Origin: Mycobacterium xenopi
GTDB lineage: Bacteria; Actinomycetota; Actinomycetes; Mycobacteriales; Mycobacteriaceae
Reading direction: 5' to 3'
Assembly: GCF_009936235.1 (NCBI RefSeq)
Contig: NZ_AP022314.1
Coordinates: 4,588,001-4,652,000 of the forward strand
DNA length: 64,000 nucleotides
Shown here: piece after piece, positions 18,817 to 28,546 of the stretch
Numbering within the stretch: position 1 is the stretch's first letter
Layout of the letters: every line of letters starts with the position of its first letter
Made by a program: the position numbers and the translations under genes
The notes under the pieces: model-generated
The model's database searches: none
What the model was told of the DNA's origin: nothing
What the model saw: only the letters and a program-made list of their open reading frames with translations

Positions 18817-18852
18817 TCCTGATATTGCCGCGCTCCGGGCCCCGATGTCAAG

Positions 18853-19506
18853 ATGGTGCCCATGGCCGCCAAACCCGGATTAGCCGAAACCACGCAACTG
18901 CGGCCATACCGCGGCGTCGACGCCGCCGCCCGACTCGCCGAGCGCCGTCGACGGCTGCTCTCCGCTGGCCTGGATCTCCTGGGCTCCGATCATGCGCGCG
19001 AGGTGACGGTCCGTGGAATTTGCCGTCGCGCCGGCCTGGCCGCCCGCTACTTCTACGAAAGCTTCGCCGACAAGGACGAGTTCGTCAGCGCGGTCTTCGA
19101 CTGGGTAGTCGCCGATCTGGCCGCCACCACCCAGGCGGCGGTCGCGGCCGTCCCGCCCCGCGAACAGACCCGCGCGGGCATGGCTAATATCGTGCGGACC
19201 ATTGCCGACGATCCCCGCGTCGGGCGGTTGCTGTTCAGCGCACACCTGGCCAACGTGGTGCTGGTGCGCAAACGTGTCGAGTCCAGCGCGCTGTTCGCGA
19301 TGTTGTCCGGACAACACGTCGGCAGCGCACTGCGGATGCCGGAAAACGACCGCATCAAGGCCGCAGCGCATTTCGTCGTCGGCGGGGTCGGCCAAACCCT
19401 CAGTGCCTGGCTGGCCGGCCAGGTGGGTCTCAGCGCAGAACAGCTCGTCGACCACCTGGCGTCGTTGCTCGACGAGCTCGCCGACCCCAGCCTGTACCGC
19501 AACTAG
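18853..19506 (+). CDS. TetR-family transcriptional regulator
   Basis: 217-aa TetR repressor, homologous to Rv0275c. The helix-turn-helix lies in residues 45-75 (VTVRGICRRAGLAARYFYESFADKDEF), with the usual variable C-terminal ligand domain. The ATG at 18853 was chosen; an ATG three codons later is equally possible. It is divergent from the DUF2236 gene, the classic arrangement for local autoregulation. Confidence 0.88.
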   Translation: MVPMAAKPGLAETTQLRPYRGVDAAARLAERRRRLLSAGLDLLGSDHAREVTVRGICRRAGLAARYFYESFADKDEFVSAVFDWVVADLAATTQAAVAAVPPREQTRAGMANIVRTIADDPRVGRLLFSAHLANVVLVRKRVESSALFAMLSGQHVGSALRMPENDRIKAAAHFVVGGVGQTLSAWLAGQVGLSAEQLVDHLASLLDELADPSLYRN

Positions 19507-19512
19507 CCGACG

Positions 19513-20088
19513 CTACCGCGCGGCTGGCACCCGCCGGTCAGCCGCGGTCTTCGGCACCGCTTGTGCGTCGCTTTCGCTGAACTCCTTTGTCCAACAAGCG
19601 AACTCAAGCGTGATTCCGTCGGGGTCCTGAAAGTAGAACGAGCGTACATAGACTCCGGGGTGCATCGTCGGCGAAACCTGCATCTCGCTTTCGTCGTGGT
19701 TGAGCACCGGACCCACACGTACCCCTTTGTCCTTGAGCCGTTGGCGGTAGGCGTCGAATTTCTCGGCCGGGACATGAAATGCCAAGTGGTTCATGGTGCT
19801 GACCGCGCTGGTGATATCACCGATCCCCGGAATGGCCGCCGGCGAGGAGACGCCGGGGACCCGATCCGGGGCGTCGGCGAACCAGAAGAACGCCACGCAG
19901 TCGCCGTTGCCGGCGTCGAAGAAAAAATGCTGCCCCTGGCCGCCCGGCAGGTCCAGTGATTTGATCAGCGGCATGCCCAGGATGTTGCTGTAGAAATCGA
20001 CGGTGCGGGCCATGTCCGAACACACCAGCGCGACATGGTTGATCCCGCTCAATTCGAATTCGGTGTTGGTGTTGTGCGGCTTGATCAT
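19513..20088 (-). CDS. Glyoxalase/bleomycin resistance-fold (VOC) protein
   Basis: 191-aa vicinal-oxygen-chelate protein, homologous to Rv0274 (193 aa). Two beta-alpha-beta-beta-beta modules are visible: GINHVALVCSDMARTVDFYSN at the start and MNHLAFHVPAEKFDAYRQRL in the middle. Probable metal ligands are the His of INHVAL, the His of NHLAFH and the Glu of GITLEFACW. The start MIKPHN at 20088 gives the family length. It might be a dioxygenase or lyase; the substrate is not known. It converges on the TetR gene, six bases apart. Confidence 0.85.
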   Translation of the reverse strand: MIKPHNTNTEFELSGINHVALVCSDMARTVDFYSNILGMPLIKSLDLPGGQGQHFFFDAGNGDCVAFFWFADAPDRVPGVSSPAAIPGIGDITSAVSTMNHLAFHVPAEKFDAYRQRLKDKGVRVGPVLNHDESEMQVSPTMHPGVYVRSFYFQDPDGITLEFACWTKEFSESDAQAVPKTAADRRVPAAR

Positions 20089-20369
20089 CGCGGCTCCCGT
20101 CGGCTCCCAAGGCGCAAGACTGGACTTTCTACGACCGTGGGCCCAAGTTACCACCCGCTTCGCCGAATTTCGCTGCCGTAACCTGCCCGAGCCCGCGATA
20201 ATCCGTGGAACGCCATGAGAGGAGGCGCGGCGGTGTCGACCGTGTCCGAGCTGCCGACTAATTGTTCGTGCTCGTTGCCGCCACGGGCCAGGCCCGCGCA
20301 GCACTGGACCGACGTCTGCGCGATTCCCGCCTTTTTAACGGGCCATTCACTGCAAGGAGGTTGGCTGAG
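20089..20369. other. Divergent intergenic region
   Basis: 281 bp between the glyoxalase-fold gene and the alpha/beta hydrolase gene. No ORF of family type is seen. In M. tuberculosis a TetR gene (Rv0273c) sits in this position and is missing here. The strong ribosome binding site AGGAGG at 20355-20360 decides the start of the downstream gene. Confidence 0.5.
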
Positions 20370-21503
20370 ATGACTCACGCAGCGGGGACGCCGGGGGTGA
20401 TCCGGGAGTTCATCGGGCTGCCTTCTCCCACCGCCCGGCGCGCTGGGGCCGGCGGGCACCCGTGCCAGGGGCTATATCACCGCGGAGTCGGGCGCAAGCC
20501 GAAGGTGGCTATGATCGCCACGCACTACCAAATCGACTTCTCCGAGCACTATCTGGCCGACTACATGGCCACCCGCGGCATCGGATTCCTGGGTTGGAAC
20601 ACGCGGTTTCGCGGTTTTGAGAGCAGTTTCCTGCTCGACCACGCCCTGGTCGACATCGGTGTGGGTGTGCGCTGGCTGCGTGAAGTGCAAGGCATAGAAA
20701 CCGTTGTGCTGCTGGGTAATTCGGGCGGCGGGTCGTTGATGGCCGCTTACCAGTCGCAGGCGGTGGAGCCGAACGTGACCCCGCTGCCCGGCATGCGGGC
20801 CGCGGCCGGGCTCAACGACCTGCTCCCCGCCGACGGCTATGTCGCCAGCGCCGCGCATCCCGGGCGTCCCGACGTGCTGACCGCGTGGATGGACGCGGCC
20901 GTCGTCGACGAGAACGACCCGGTTGCCACCGATCCCGAACTGGACCTGTTCAACGAACGCAACGGCCCGCCGTACTCGCCGGAATTCCTCAGTCGTTATC
21001 GGGCGGCGCAAGTGGCCCGCAACCACGCCATCACCGACTGGGCCGAACGAGAGCTGAAAAGGATTCGGGCGGCCGGGTTTTCCGACCGCCCGTTCGCGGT
21101 GATGCGGACATGGGCCGATCCGCGCATGGTCGATCCCACGATCGAGCCCACCAAGCGTCAGCCGAACATGTGTTATGCCGGCGTCCCGGTCAAGGCCAAC
21201 CGCTCCGCGCATGGGATCGCGGCTGCGTGCACGCTGCGCAACTGGCTTGGCATGTGGAGCCTACGAACCGCACAGACCCGGGCCGAGCCGCACCTGGCCC
21301 GCATCACCTGCCCGGCGCTGGTGATCAACGCCGAGGCCGACACCGGTGTGTTCCCCTCGGATGCCCAACGTATCTACGACGGGCTCGGCAGCGTCGACAA
21401 GACCCAGGTCTCGATCGACACCGACCACTACTTCACCACCCCTGGGGCGCGCAGCGAGCAGGCCGACACCATCGCCAAGTGGATCGCCAAGCGGTGGCGC
21501 TGA
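20370..21503 (+). CDS. Alpha/beta hydrolase family protein
   Basis: 377 aa, the same length as Rv0272c. The nucleophile elbow is GNSGGGS (in VVLLGNSGGGSLMAAYQ, near residue 118), the acid lies in the ALVINAEADTGVFPSDA segment and the histidine in DTDHYFTTPG near the end. The start at 20370 has AGGAGG nine bases upstream; a longer open frame exists without support. It precedes fadE6 on the same strand by 102 bases, so it may be an esterase or thioesterase in lipid catabolism, but no substrate can be given. Confidence 0.85.
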   Translation: MTHAAGTPGVIREFIGLPSPTARRAGAGGHPCQGLYHRGVGRKPKVAMIATHYQIDFSEHYLADYMATRGIGFLGWNTRFRGFESSFLLDHALVDIGVGVRWLREVQGIETVVLLGNSGGGSLMAAYQSQAVEPNVTPLPGMRAAAGLNDLLPADGYVASAAHPGRPDVLTAWMDAAVVDENDPVATDPELDLFNERNGPPYSPEFLSRYRAAQVARNHAITDWAERELKRIRAAGFSDRPFAVMRTWADPRMVDPTIEPTKRQPNMCYAGVPVKANRSAHGIAAACTLRNWLGMWSLRTAQTRAEPHLARITCPALVINAEADTGVFPSDAQRIYDGLGSVDKTQVSIDTDHYFTTPGARSEQADTIAKWIAKRWR

Positions 21504-21605
21504 GATTGCCGACCGGTGTCACTGCCGCGGTGGCCAATGGTGCATGTGGTCAACCAACCGACCGGTTATTAGATTGAGGGGGACGTCACCGAGGGAAGGC
21601 GAGCA

Positions 21606-23816
21606 ATGCCGATCGCAATCACTCCTGAGCATCGAGACTTGGCCGACTCCGTGCGGTCCCTGGTAGCGCGGGTGGCGCCGTCGGAGGTGCTGCACGCGGC
21701 CATGGAAACAGGGCCAGAGACGCCGATCGAGAATCCGCCGCCGTACTGGCGGGCCGCCGCCGAGCAGGGGCTGCAGGGTGTCCACCTGGCGGAATCGGTC
21801 GGTGGTCAGGGTTTCGGAATCCTCGAGTTGGCGATCGTGCTGGCTGAATTCGGCTACGGCGCGGTGCCCGGCCCGTTCGTGCCGTCGGCGATCGCCAGCG
21901 CGTTGATCTCCGCGCATGACCCACACGCCAAGGTGCTCGCCGAGCTAAGCTCCGGCGCGGCCATCGCCGCATACGCCCTGGGCCCGGGGCTGACGGCCAC
22001 CCGGCACGGCGACGGGCTGGTCATCCGCGGCGAGGTGCGGGCGGTCCCCGCCGCAGCCGAAGCCTCGGTGCTGGTGCTGCCGGTGGCGATCGACAGCGGC
22101 GAAGAGTGGATCGTGCTGCATGCCGAGCAGCTGGAGATCGAGCGGGTCAAAAGCATCGATCCGCTGCGCCCGATCGCCCACGTGCGCGCCAATGCGGTCG
22201 AGGTCGGAGACGACGCCCTGCTCAGCAACCTGAGCATGGCCGCCGCGCACGCGCTGATATCGACACTGTTGTCGGCGGAGGCCATTGGGGTGGCGCGGTG
22301 GGCCACCGACGCCGCGTCGCAATACGCCAAGATCCGCGAACAGTTCGGCCGGCCGATCGGCCAGTTCCAGGCCGTCAAGCACAAGTGCGCGGAGATGATC
22401 GCCGATACCGAGCGGGCCACCGCCGCGGTGTGGGACGCTGCCCGCGCGATTGATGAGGCACGCGAAAGCAACTGGGACACTGCAAGTTCCGCGGTCGAAT
22501 TCGCTGCCGCGGTGGCTGGCACCTTGGCCCCGGCCGCCGCGCAGCGCTGCACGCAGGACTGCATCCAGGTGCACGGCGGCATCGGCTTCACCTGGGAACA
22601 CGACACGAACGTCTACTACCGGCGGGCGCTGATACTGGCCGCGTCCTTCGGTCGCCGCACCGATTACCCGCAGCGGGTGGTCGACACCGCGACCAGCACC
22701 GGGATGCGCCAGCTCAACATCGACTTGGACCCGGAGACCGAGAAGCTGCGCGCCGAGATCCGCGCCGAGGTCGCCGCGCTCAAGGCGATGCCGCGCGAAG
22801 AACGCAAAGCGGCGATCGCCGAGGGCGGCTGGGTGTTGCCGTATCTGCCCAAGCCGTGGGGCCGCGCGGCCAGCCCGGTCGAGCAGATCATCATCGAGCA
22901 GGAGTTCACCGTCGACCGGGTCAAGCGCCCGCAGATCGGGATCGCGTCGTGGATCATCCCGTCGATCGTGGCATTCGGCACCGAGGAGCAAAAGCAGCGG
23001 TTCATTCCGCCAACGTTCCGCGGCGAAATGACTTGGTGCCAACTGTTTTCCGAACCCGGTGCTGGGTCCGATCTGGCCGGGCTGGCCACCAAGGCGACCC
23101 GTACCGAGGGCGGCTGGCGCATCACCGGGCAGAAGATCTGGACCACCGCCGCGCAGTTCTCCGACTGGGGGGCGCTGCTGGCCAGGACAGATCCCAGCGC
23201 GCCGAAACACAACGGGATCACCTACTTTCTGCTGGACATGAAAAGTGAAGGCGTGCAAGTAAAGCCGTTGCGCGAGTTGACCGGCGGCGCGATGTTCAAC
23301 ACCGTCTTCATCGATGACGTTTTCGTGCCCGACGACTGCGTGCTCGGTGAGGTGAACAGGGGTTGGGAGGTCAGCCGCAATACGTTGACCGCTGAGCGGG
23401 TGTCGATCGGCAGTAGCGAGGCACCGTTTTTGGCCAACCTTGACGAGTTTGTCGGCTTCCTTCGCGACGGCCAGTTCGACCAGGTCGCGCAGAACCGCGG
23501 TGGGCAGCTGATCGCCGAGGGGCATGCCGCCAAGGTGCTCAACATGCGTTCGACGCTGTTGACGTTGGCCGGCGGGGACGCGATGCCCTCGGCGGCGATC
23601 TCCAAACTGTTGTCGATGCGTACCGCTCAGGGTTATGCCGAGTTCGCCGTGTCGACGTTCGGCACCGACGCCGCGATCGGCGACCCCGAGGAGCTGGCTG
23701 GCAAGTGGGGCCAATACCTGCTGGCTAGCCGGGCCACCACAATTTACGGCGGCACGTCGGAGGTGCAGCTCAACATCATCGCCGAGCGGCTGCTCGGTCT
23801 CCCCCGCGACCCTTAG
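21606..23816 (+). CDS. fadE6: Acyl-CoA dehydrogenase FadE6 (double-domain)
   Basis: Predicted flavin acyl-CoA dehydrogenase for fatty-acid or sterol side-chain beta-oxidation. The 736-aa chain holds two acyl-CoA dehydrogenase units: residues 1-370 with RPIGQFQAVKHKCAEM and VHGGIGFTWEHDTN, and residues 371-736 with CQLFSEPGAGSDLAGLATKA and IYGGTSEVQLNIIAERLLG. Length is close to the 731 aa of M. tuberculosis FadE6. Fused dimers of this type mimic the alpha-beta heteromeric FadEs of mycobacteria. An inverted repeat AACCG-AC-CGGTT lies at 21556-21567, upstream of the start. Confidence 0.92.
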   Translation: MPIAITPEHRDLADSVRSLVARVAPSEVLHAAMETGPETPIENPPPYWRAAAEQGLQGVHLAESVGGQGFGILELAIVLAEFGYGAVPGPFVPSAIASALISAHDPHAKVLAELSSGAAIAAYALGPGLTATRHGDGLVIRGEVRAVPAAAEASVLVLPVAIDSGEEWIVLHAEQLEIERVKSIDPLRPIAHVRANAVEVGDDALLSNLSMAAAHALISTLLSAEAIGVARWATDAASQYAKIREQFGRPIGQFQAVKHKCAEMIADTERATAAVWDAARAIDEARESNWDTASSAVEFAAAVAGTLAPAAAQRCTQDCIQVHGGIGFTWEHDTNVYYRRALILAASFGRRTDYPQRVVDTATSTGMRQLNIDLDPETEKLRAEIRAEVAALKAMPREERKAAIAEGGWVLPYLPKPWGRAASPVEQIIIEQEFTVDRVKRPQIGIASWIIPSIVAFGTEEQKQRFIPPTFRGEMTWCQLFSEPGAGSDLAGLATKATRTEGGWRITGQKIWTTAAQFSDWGALLARTDPSAPKHNGITYFLLDMKSEGVQVKPLRELTGGAMFNTVFIDDVFVPDDCVLGEVNRGWEVSRNTLTAERVSIGSSEAPFLANLDEFVGFLRDGQFDQVAQNRGGQLIAEGHAAKVLNMRSTLLTLAGGDAMPSAAISKLLSMRTAQGYAEFAVSTFGTDAAIGDPEELAGKWGQYLLASRATTIYGGTSEVQLNIIAERLLGLPRDP

Positions 23817-23821
23817 ACGGA

Positions 23822-23861
23822 CGCGAAACTCTCATTTCGCAACGAAATTGGGGTTTTCGCG
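23822..23861. terminator. Nested inverted repeat between convergent fadE6 and fadD2
   Basis: Outer arms CGCGAAA/TTTCGCG (23822-23828 and 23855-23861) enclose an inner hairpin ATTTCG-CAA-CGAAAT (23834-23848). The 60-bp gap between the two convergent stops is AT-rich compared with its surroundings. It probably acts as a bidirectional terminator. Confidence 0.55.
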
Positions 23862-23876
23862 CCTGTTTAACGTCTA

Positions 23877-25556
23877 CTAAACCTGCATTTCGCGCAGCTC
23901 ACGCTTGAGGATCTTGCCGGTAGGGTTGCGCGGTAACTCGTCGAGGAAAATCACTTCCCGCGGCACCTTGTACTTGGCCAGATGATCACGCACGTAGCGT
24001 TTGATGGTGTCCTCGTCGATGTCGGAGCCCTCCTTCTTCACCACGAAGGCACGCAGCCGCTGGCCCCACTCTTTGTCGTCGACACCGATCGCGGAGGCCT
24101 CCTTGACGTCGGGGTGACTACTGATGAGGTCCTCGACTTCGGCGGGGAACACGTTTTCGCCGCCGGAGACGATCATCTCGTCGTCACGGCCGCTGATGTA
24201 CAGCAGGCCGTGCTCGTCGAAGTAGCCGACATCGCCGGAGGACAGCAGTCCGTCGATGACCTGCTTGCCGCCGCCGCCGGTGTAACCCTCGAACGGGAAG
24301 CTGGTTCCGACGAAGATCCGCCCGACCTCGCCGCGCGGCAACTCGTTGCCGTTGTCGTCGAAGATCTTGACCTTGACCCCTTTGACGACCGGTCCGGCGG
24401 TTGAGGAATTGAACTGCAGATGTTTGGGCTCGGCGATCGTGGCGAACGCGACCTCGGTCGAGCCGTACATGTTGTAGACGACGGGGCCGAGCTCCTTGAG
24501 CGCACGTTCGGCTAGGTCGGCGCCCAGCGCCGAGCCGGAGACGAACACGATCCGCAGGCTCGCCAGGTCGGGCCTGCTCTCCATCTTTTCCAGCGCGTCG
24601 AGCATCCGCGAGAGCATCACCGGAACGACGACCACCGCGGTCGCCTTGTGCTTTTCGATGTCCTGGAGCACCACGGCGGGCTTGAACTTGCGGTGCAGGA
24701 TCAACGTCGAGCCCAGGAACATCCCGATGGTCGCGTGCAAAAAGCCCAGGGCGTGAAACATCGGCGCCGGCAGCGACGTCACCTCACCGGCCTTGAACGG
24801 CACGTGCGACAAGATGCCGCCGATTGGCGCCAGGGTGGGCGGGGTGCTGCGGGTGGCCCCCTTCGGGGTACCGGTGGTGCCGCTGGTCAGGATGATGATC
24901 GACGAATGCTTGGTGGCCTTGGGCGCTGGCTCCTTGCTGCTGCGCGCGATCAGCTCGGCCAGCGTTTCGTCGGTGCTGCCCGAGGGTTCATCGGAGTCCG
25001 GGTTGCCGCCCAGTGCCCGCAGCTTGCCGAGCGGGGGGTCAACTTTGCTGACGTCGTTGGTGTATTCGTCGTCGTAGATGAGCAGTTTGGCGTCTTCGCG
25101 CTCGGTTACTTCCTTGATCTGCGGGCCAGAGAACGAGCTGTTGAGCAAGATGATGCGGGCCCCGACCCGCGCGCACCCGTATTCCGCAATGGAAAACCAC
25201 CGATGATTGCGGGCCAGGATCGCAACCCCGTCGCCGCCGCGCACGCCCTTACCGAGCAGGCCGTGGGCAACCGCGTTGGCCGCCTCGTCGAGTTCTTTGT
25301 AGGTCAATGTGCCCTCGTCGTCGATGATCGCCGCCCGGTTCGGCGCGCGCCGGGCATTGACCGCCGGCAACATGCCGAGCTCGCCCCAGCGCCGAATGTC
25401 GGCGGCCATCGCCGCGTAGTTCAGTGGCGGCTCCAGCCGCAACGCTCCGGATTCGATGATTTTGCGGAGGTAGTGCAGTTCGGCCAAGCCACGATCGGCA
25501 TACTGCCTGGCTTTGGCCGCCGCATTCCAGGGCAGCAGGTCAGCGAGCTTAGGCAT
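23877..25556 (-). CDS. fadD2: Fatty-acid-CoA ligase FadD2
   Basis: ATP-dependent acyl-CoA synthetase, 559 aa (560 in M. tuberculosis). The AMP-binding P-loop IILTSGTTGTPKG is near residue 222, followed by YNMYGSTEVAFATIAEP, the adenylation motif GLLYISGRDDEMIVSGGENVFP and the C-terminal lysine motif LPRNPTGKILKRE. It activates fatty acids that the neighbouring convergent fadE6 could then oxidise. It is divergent from the LigD-like gene by 47 bases. Confidence 0.93.
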   Translation of the reverse strand: MPKLADLLPWNAAAKARQYADRGLAELHYLRKIIESGALRLEPPLNYAAMAADIRRWGELGMLPAVNARRAPNRAAIIDDEGTLTYKELDEAANAVAHGLLGKGVRGGDGVAILARNHRWFSIAEYGCARVGARIILLNSSFSGPQIKEVTEREDAKLLIYDDEYTNDVSKVDPPLGKLRALGGNPDSDEPSGSTDETLAELIARSSKEPAPKATKHSSIIILTSGTTGTPKGATRSTPPTLAPIGGILSHVPFKAGEVTSLPAPMFHALGFLHATIGMFLGSTLILHRKFKPAVVLQDIEKHKATAVVVVPVMLSRMLDALEKMESRPDLASLRIVFVSGSALGADLAERALKELGPVVYNMYGSTEVAFATIAEPKHLQFNSSTAGPVVKGVKVKIFDDNGNELPRGEVGRIFVGTSFPFEGYTGGGGKQVIDGLLSSGDVGYFDEHGLLYISGRDDEMIVSGGENVFPAEVEDLISSHPDVKEASAIGVDDKEWGQRLRAFVVKKEGSDIDEDTIKRYVRDHLAKYKVPREVIFLDELPRNPTGKILKRELREMQV

Positions 25557-25603
25557 ACGCCCACAATATGTGACCGGGGTCTCAATGAGGCCGGGAAATT
25601 ACC

Positions 25604-26845
25604 ATGAGCGGCATGGCCGGGCCGGTGTCGCTGGAGGTGAACGGACGCCGGGTCACCGTGACCCATCCGGACAAGATGGTGTTTCCCGGACTTGAGCTCA
25701 CCAAGCTCGATCTGATCCGCTACTACCTGAGCGTGGCCGAGGGCGCATTGCGGGGCGTGGCCGGGCGTCCGATGATCCTCAAAAGGTTCGTCAAGGGAAT
25801 CGACCAAGAAGCGATCTTCCAGAAGCGCGCGCCAGCCAAACGTCCGGATTGGGTGGACGTGGCTGAACTGCGCTACGCGTCGGGAACCTCGGCCAAAGAG
25901 GCGGTCATCCGCGACGCCGCCGGGCTGGCGTGGGTGATCAACCTGGGGTGCATCGACCTCAACCCGCATCCGGTGCGCGCCGAGGATCTCGACCACCCCG
26001 ACGAGCTGCGCGTCGACCTCGACCCGATGCCGGGCGTGGAGTGGCCGCAGATCCTCGATGTGGCAGCGGTCGCCCGCGACGTGCTCCACGAGCACGGGTT
26101 GACAGCCTGGCCGAAGACATCGGGATCGCGGGGTTTCCATATCTATGCGCGCATCGCGCCACGCTGGTCGTTTCGGCAGGTACGCCTGGCCGCCCAAGCG
26201 GTGGCCCGCGAGGTCGAGCGGCGCGCGCCCGATGTGGCGACCGCTCGCTGGTGGAAGGAAGAACGCCAAGGGGTGTTCGTCGACTTCAACCAGAACGCCA
26301 AAGACCGCACCGTCGCGTCGGCATACTCGGTGCGGGCCACACCCGATGCCCGGGTATCGACGCCGCTGAGCTGGGACGAGGTGCCCGGCTGCCGGCCCGA
26401 GGCGTTCACCATGACGACGGTGCCGCAGCGGTTCGCCGACATCGGCGACCCGTGGGCAGGCATGGACGAGACAGCTGGGGGGCTCGAAACGCTGCTTGAC
26501 CTGGCCGACAAGCTAGGACCTGCCGAGAAGCCGCCGAAACAAGCCCGCCGCGGCCGAGACGGCCGCCGCGTGCCGACCATGCCGCTCATCGAGATCGCCC
26601 GCACCAAAACCAAAGACGAGGCGATGGCCGCGCTCGACACCTGGCGCGAGCGATACCCCGCCGCGGCCGACCGGCTGCAGCCTGCTGACGTGTTGGTCGA
26701 CGGCATGCGTGGGCCCAGCTCGATCTGGTACCGGATTCGGATCAACCTGCAGCATGTGCCGCCCGACCAGCGTCCCCCGCAGGAGGAACTGATCGCCGAC
26801 TACAGCCCGTGGGACGGGTACACGGGCGCGCAGTGGCGCCGCTGA
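25604..26845 (+). CDS. LigD-like primase-polymerase (PolDom) protein
   Basis: 413-aa stand-alone member of the LigD polymerase-domain family, related to Rv0269c. Signatures are THPDKMVFPG near residue 23, the catalytic DxD within RVDLDPMPG near residue 137, TSGSRGFHIYARI near residue 170, and ARWWKEERQGVFVDFNQNAKDRTV. There is no ligase or nuclease domain. It may act in DNA repair or gap filling beside LigD, or be a divergent paralogue. The ATG at 25604 was chosen; an ATG three codons on is also possible. Confidence 0.85.
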   Translation: MSGMAGPVSLEVNGRRVTVTHPDKMVFPGLELTKLDLIRYYLSVAEGALRGVAGRPMILKRFVKGIDQEAIFQKRAPAKRPDWVDVAELRYASGTSAKEAVIRDAAGLAWVINLGCIDLNPHPVRAEDLDHPDELRVDLDPMPGVEWPQILDVAAVARDVLHEHGLTAWPKTSGSRGFHIYARIAPRWSFRQVRLAAQAVAREVERRAPDVATARWWKEERQGVFVDFNQNAKDRTVASAYSVRATPDARVSTPLSWDEVPGCRPEAFTMTTVPQRFADIGDPWAGMDETAGGLETLLDLADKLGPAEKPPKQARRGRDGRRVPTMPLIEIARTKTKDEAMAALDTWRERYPAAADRLQPADVLVDGMRGPSSIWYRIRINLQHVPPDQRPPQEELIADYSPWDGYTGAQWRR

Positions 26846-26871
26846 ACCGTGCCATGCGCGACAATTGCGGC

Positions 26872-27456
26872 ATGCAGACGACTGGGCAGCCCCTAGGTCT
26901 GCGGGAACGCAAGAAGCTCAAGACCCGTCAAGCGATCAGGCGGGAGGCGATCCGGCTGATCGAGGAGAACGGCTACGCCGCCACTACCGTCGAGCAGATC
27001 GCCGAGGCCGCCGAGGTATCGCCAAGCACCTTCTTCCGGTACTTCCCGTCAAAGGAATCCGTGCTCCTGGCCGACGACCTCGACCCGCTGATTCTGGATG
27101 CCTACGCCCAACAGCCGCCCGAGCTTTCGCCCATCCAGGCTTTTCGCGGCGCGTACGCGGCGGTCATGGCCAACATGTCCGAGGAGCAACGGGAATTCGA
27201 AACCAGGCGCCAGCGGCTGATCTTCTCGATACCTGAACTCAAGGCCGCGCTGTATGACGAGTATTTGCGCACCGTCACTGTCATCGCCGAAGCAGTCAGC
27301 CGCCGAATCGGCCGCGACCCAAGCGATTTCGACATCCGCGTCTTGGCCGGCGCTGCGACCGGTGCGATGATGGCCGCTTCCGACGGTGGCCCGGTCACCC
27401 CCGAGCTGGCCTTGCGCGTCATGGACTTCATCGAAGCCGGCATGCCGCTGAGGTAG
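26872..27456 (+). CDS. TetR-family transcriptional regulator
   Basis: 194-aa TetR regulator with the DNA-binding domain at residues 10-60 (RKKLKTRQAIRREAIRLIEE and TFFRYFPSKESVL) followed by a MftR-like C-terminal domain. Starts at 26854 or 26872 are both open; 26872 (MQTTGQ) is preferred as more usual for the family. It ends two bases before the siderophore-binding protein gene, so the two are almost certainly co-transcribed. I do not recall a counterpart at this place in M. tuberculosis. Confidence 0.82.
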   Translation: MQTTGQPLGLRERKKLKTRQAIRREAIRLIEENGYAATTVEQIAEAAEVSPSTFFRYFPSKESVLLADDLDPLILDAYAQQPPELSPIQAFRGAYAAVMANMSEEQREFETRRQRLIFSIPELKAALYDEYLRTVTVIAEAVSRRIGRDPSDFDIRVLAGAATGAMMAASDGGPVTPELALRVMDFIEAGMPLR

Positions 27457-27458
27457 CG

Positions 27459-28439
27459 ATGGCAACCCAATGGAGTCGGCGCGGATTCCTCGGTGCCGCA
27501 GGTCTGCTCACGGCCGGCGTGGCAGCGGCCTGTTCGTCGCACCAAGCCAGCCCCGGCGCCAGGGGTAGAGGGCCCGTCACGATCAGCCACATCTTTGGTG
27601 AGACCACCATCCCTGCCCCGCCCAAACGGGTGGTCAGCGCCGGCTATACCGAGCATGATGACCTGCTCGCGGTGGGAGTGGTGCCGATCGCGGTGACCGA
27701 CTGGTTCGGCGACCAACCATTCGCGGTGTGGCCGTGGGCGCAGCCCAAGCTCGGCGGCGCCCAACCGGTTGTGTTGAACCTGGACAACGGAATACAGCTC
27801 GACCGCATTGCCGGCCTGAAACCCGACCTGATTGTGGCGGTCAACGCCGGTGTGGACGCCGACACCTACCAGAAGCTCTCGGCGATCGCGCCCACGGTCC
27901 CGCAATCCGACGGCGACGCATTCTTCGAGCCGTGGAAGGAGCAGGCGACCGCGGTTGGCCAAGCGGTGTTTCAAGCCGACCAGATGCGGGCGTTGATCGA
28001 CGGCGTCGACGCCAAGTTCCGCGGCGTCGCCGAACAGAACCCACAGTTTCGCGGCAAGAAGGTGCTCTTGCTGCAAGGCACGCTCCACCAAAACAGCCTG
28101 GTGGCGATGCTGCCTGGCTGGCGAACCGAGTTTTTGACCCTAATGGGTTTGGTCGTCTCCGACAGCGTCACCGCATTCGCCGTCGATCGGCAGCGCGCGT
28201 TCGTTCCCCGCGACCAGGTCAGGCCCGTCCTCGAATCCGCCGACGTCCTGATCTGGACCACCGAGAGCCCGGACGACCAGCAGGCGCTGCTGGCCAACGC
28301 CGATGTGGCGGCCCAGCGCGCGCGCAGCGTCTTCACCACCAAGGAGCAGGCCGGCGCGATCGCTTTCGCCTCGCCGCTCAGCTACCCCCTGGTGGCCGAC
28401 CAGTTGCCTGCGCTGATCGCCAAAATCGTGGCCGCTTAG
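27459..28439 (+). CDS. fecB2: Iron-siderophore ABC transporter substrate-binding lipoprotein FecB2
   Basis: 326-aa class III periplasmic binding protein, homologous to Rv0265c. The N terminus combines a Tat motif SRRGFLG (residues 6-12) with a lipobox ending VAAAC near residue 26, so export by Tat and lipid anchoring are predicted. PPKRVVSAGYTEHDDLLAVGV and GLKPDLIVAVNAGV are the usual ferri-siderophore-binding motifs. No permease or ATPase gene is adjacent, so the partner must be elsewhere. In M. tuberculosis FecB2 is linked to carboxymycobactin or haem uptake, which gives a thematic link to ESX-3. Confidence 0.9.
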   Translation: MATQWSRRGFLGAAGLLTAGVAAACSSHQASPGARGRGPVTISHIFGETTIPAPPKRVVSAGYTEHDDLLAVGVVPIAVTDWFGDQPFAVWPWAQPKLGGAQPVVLNLDNGIQLDRIAGLKPDLIVAVNAGVDADTYQKLSAIAPTVPQSDGDAFFEPWKEQATAVGQAVFQADQMRALIDGVDAKFRGVAEQNPQFRGKKVLLLQGTLHQNSLVAMLPGWRTEFLTLMGLVVSDSVTAFAVDRQRAFVPRDQVRPVLESADVLIWTTESPDDQQALLANADVAAQRARSVFTTKEQAGAIAFASPLSYPLVADQLPALIAKIVAA

Positions 28440-28546
28440 CGCTTTCCGCCGAGCCGCCGGGCGGCCGTCTGAGCGTTCGGTAAGGCACCTCTGGCAGTGC
28501 TCGAAAATTTCTCGTCGGGCGTCCAGCCTGGGGTTACCGTCGAGTA

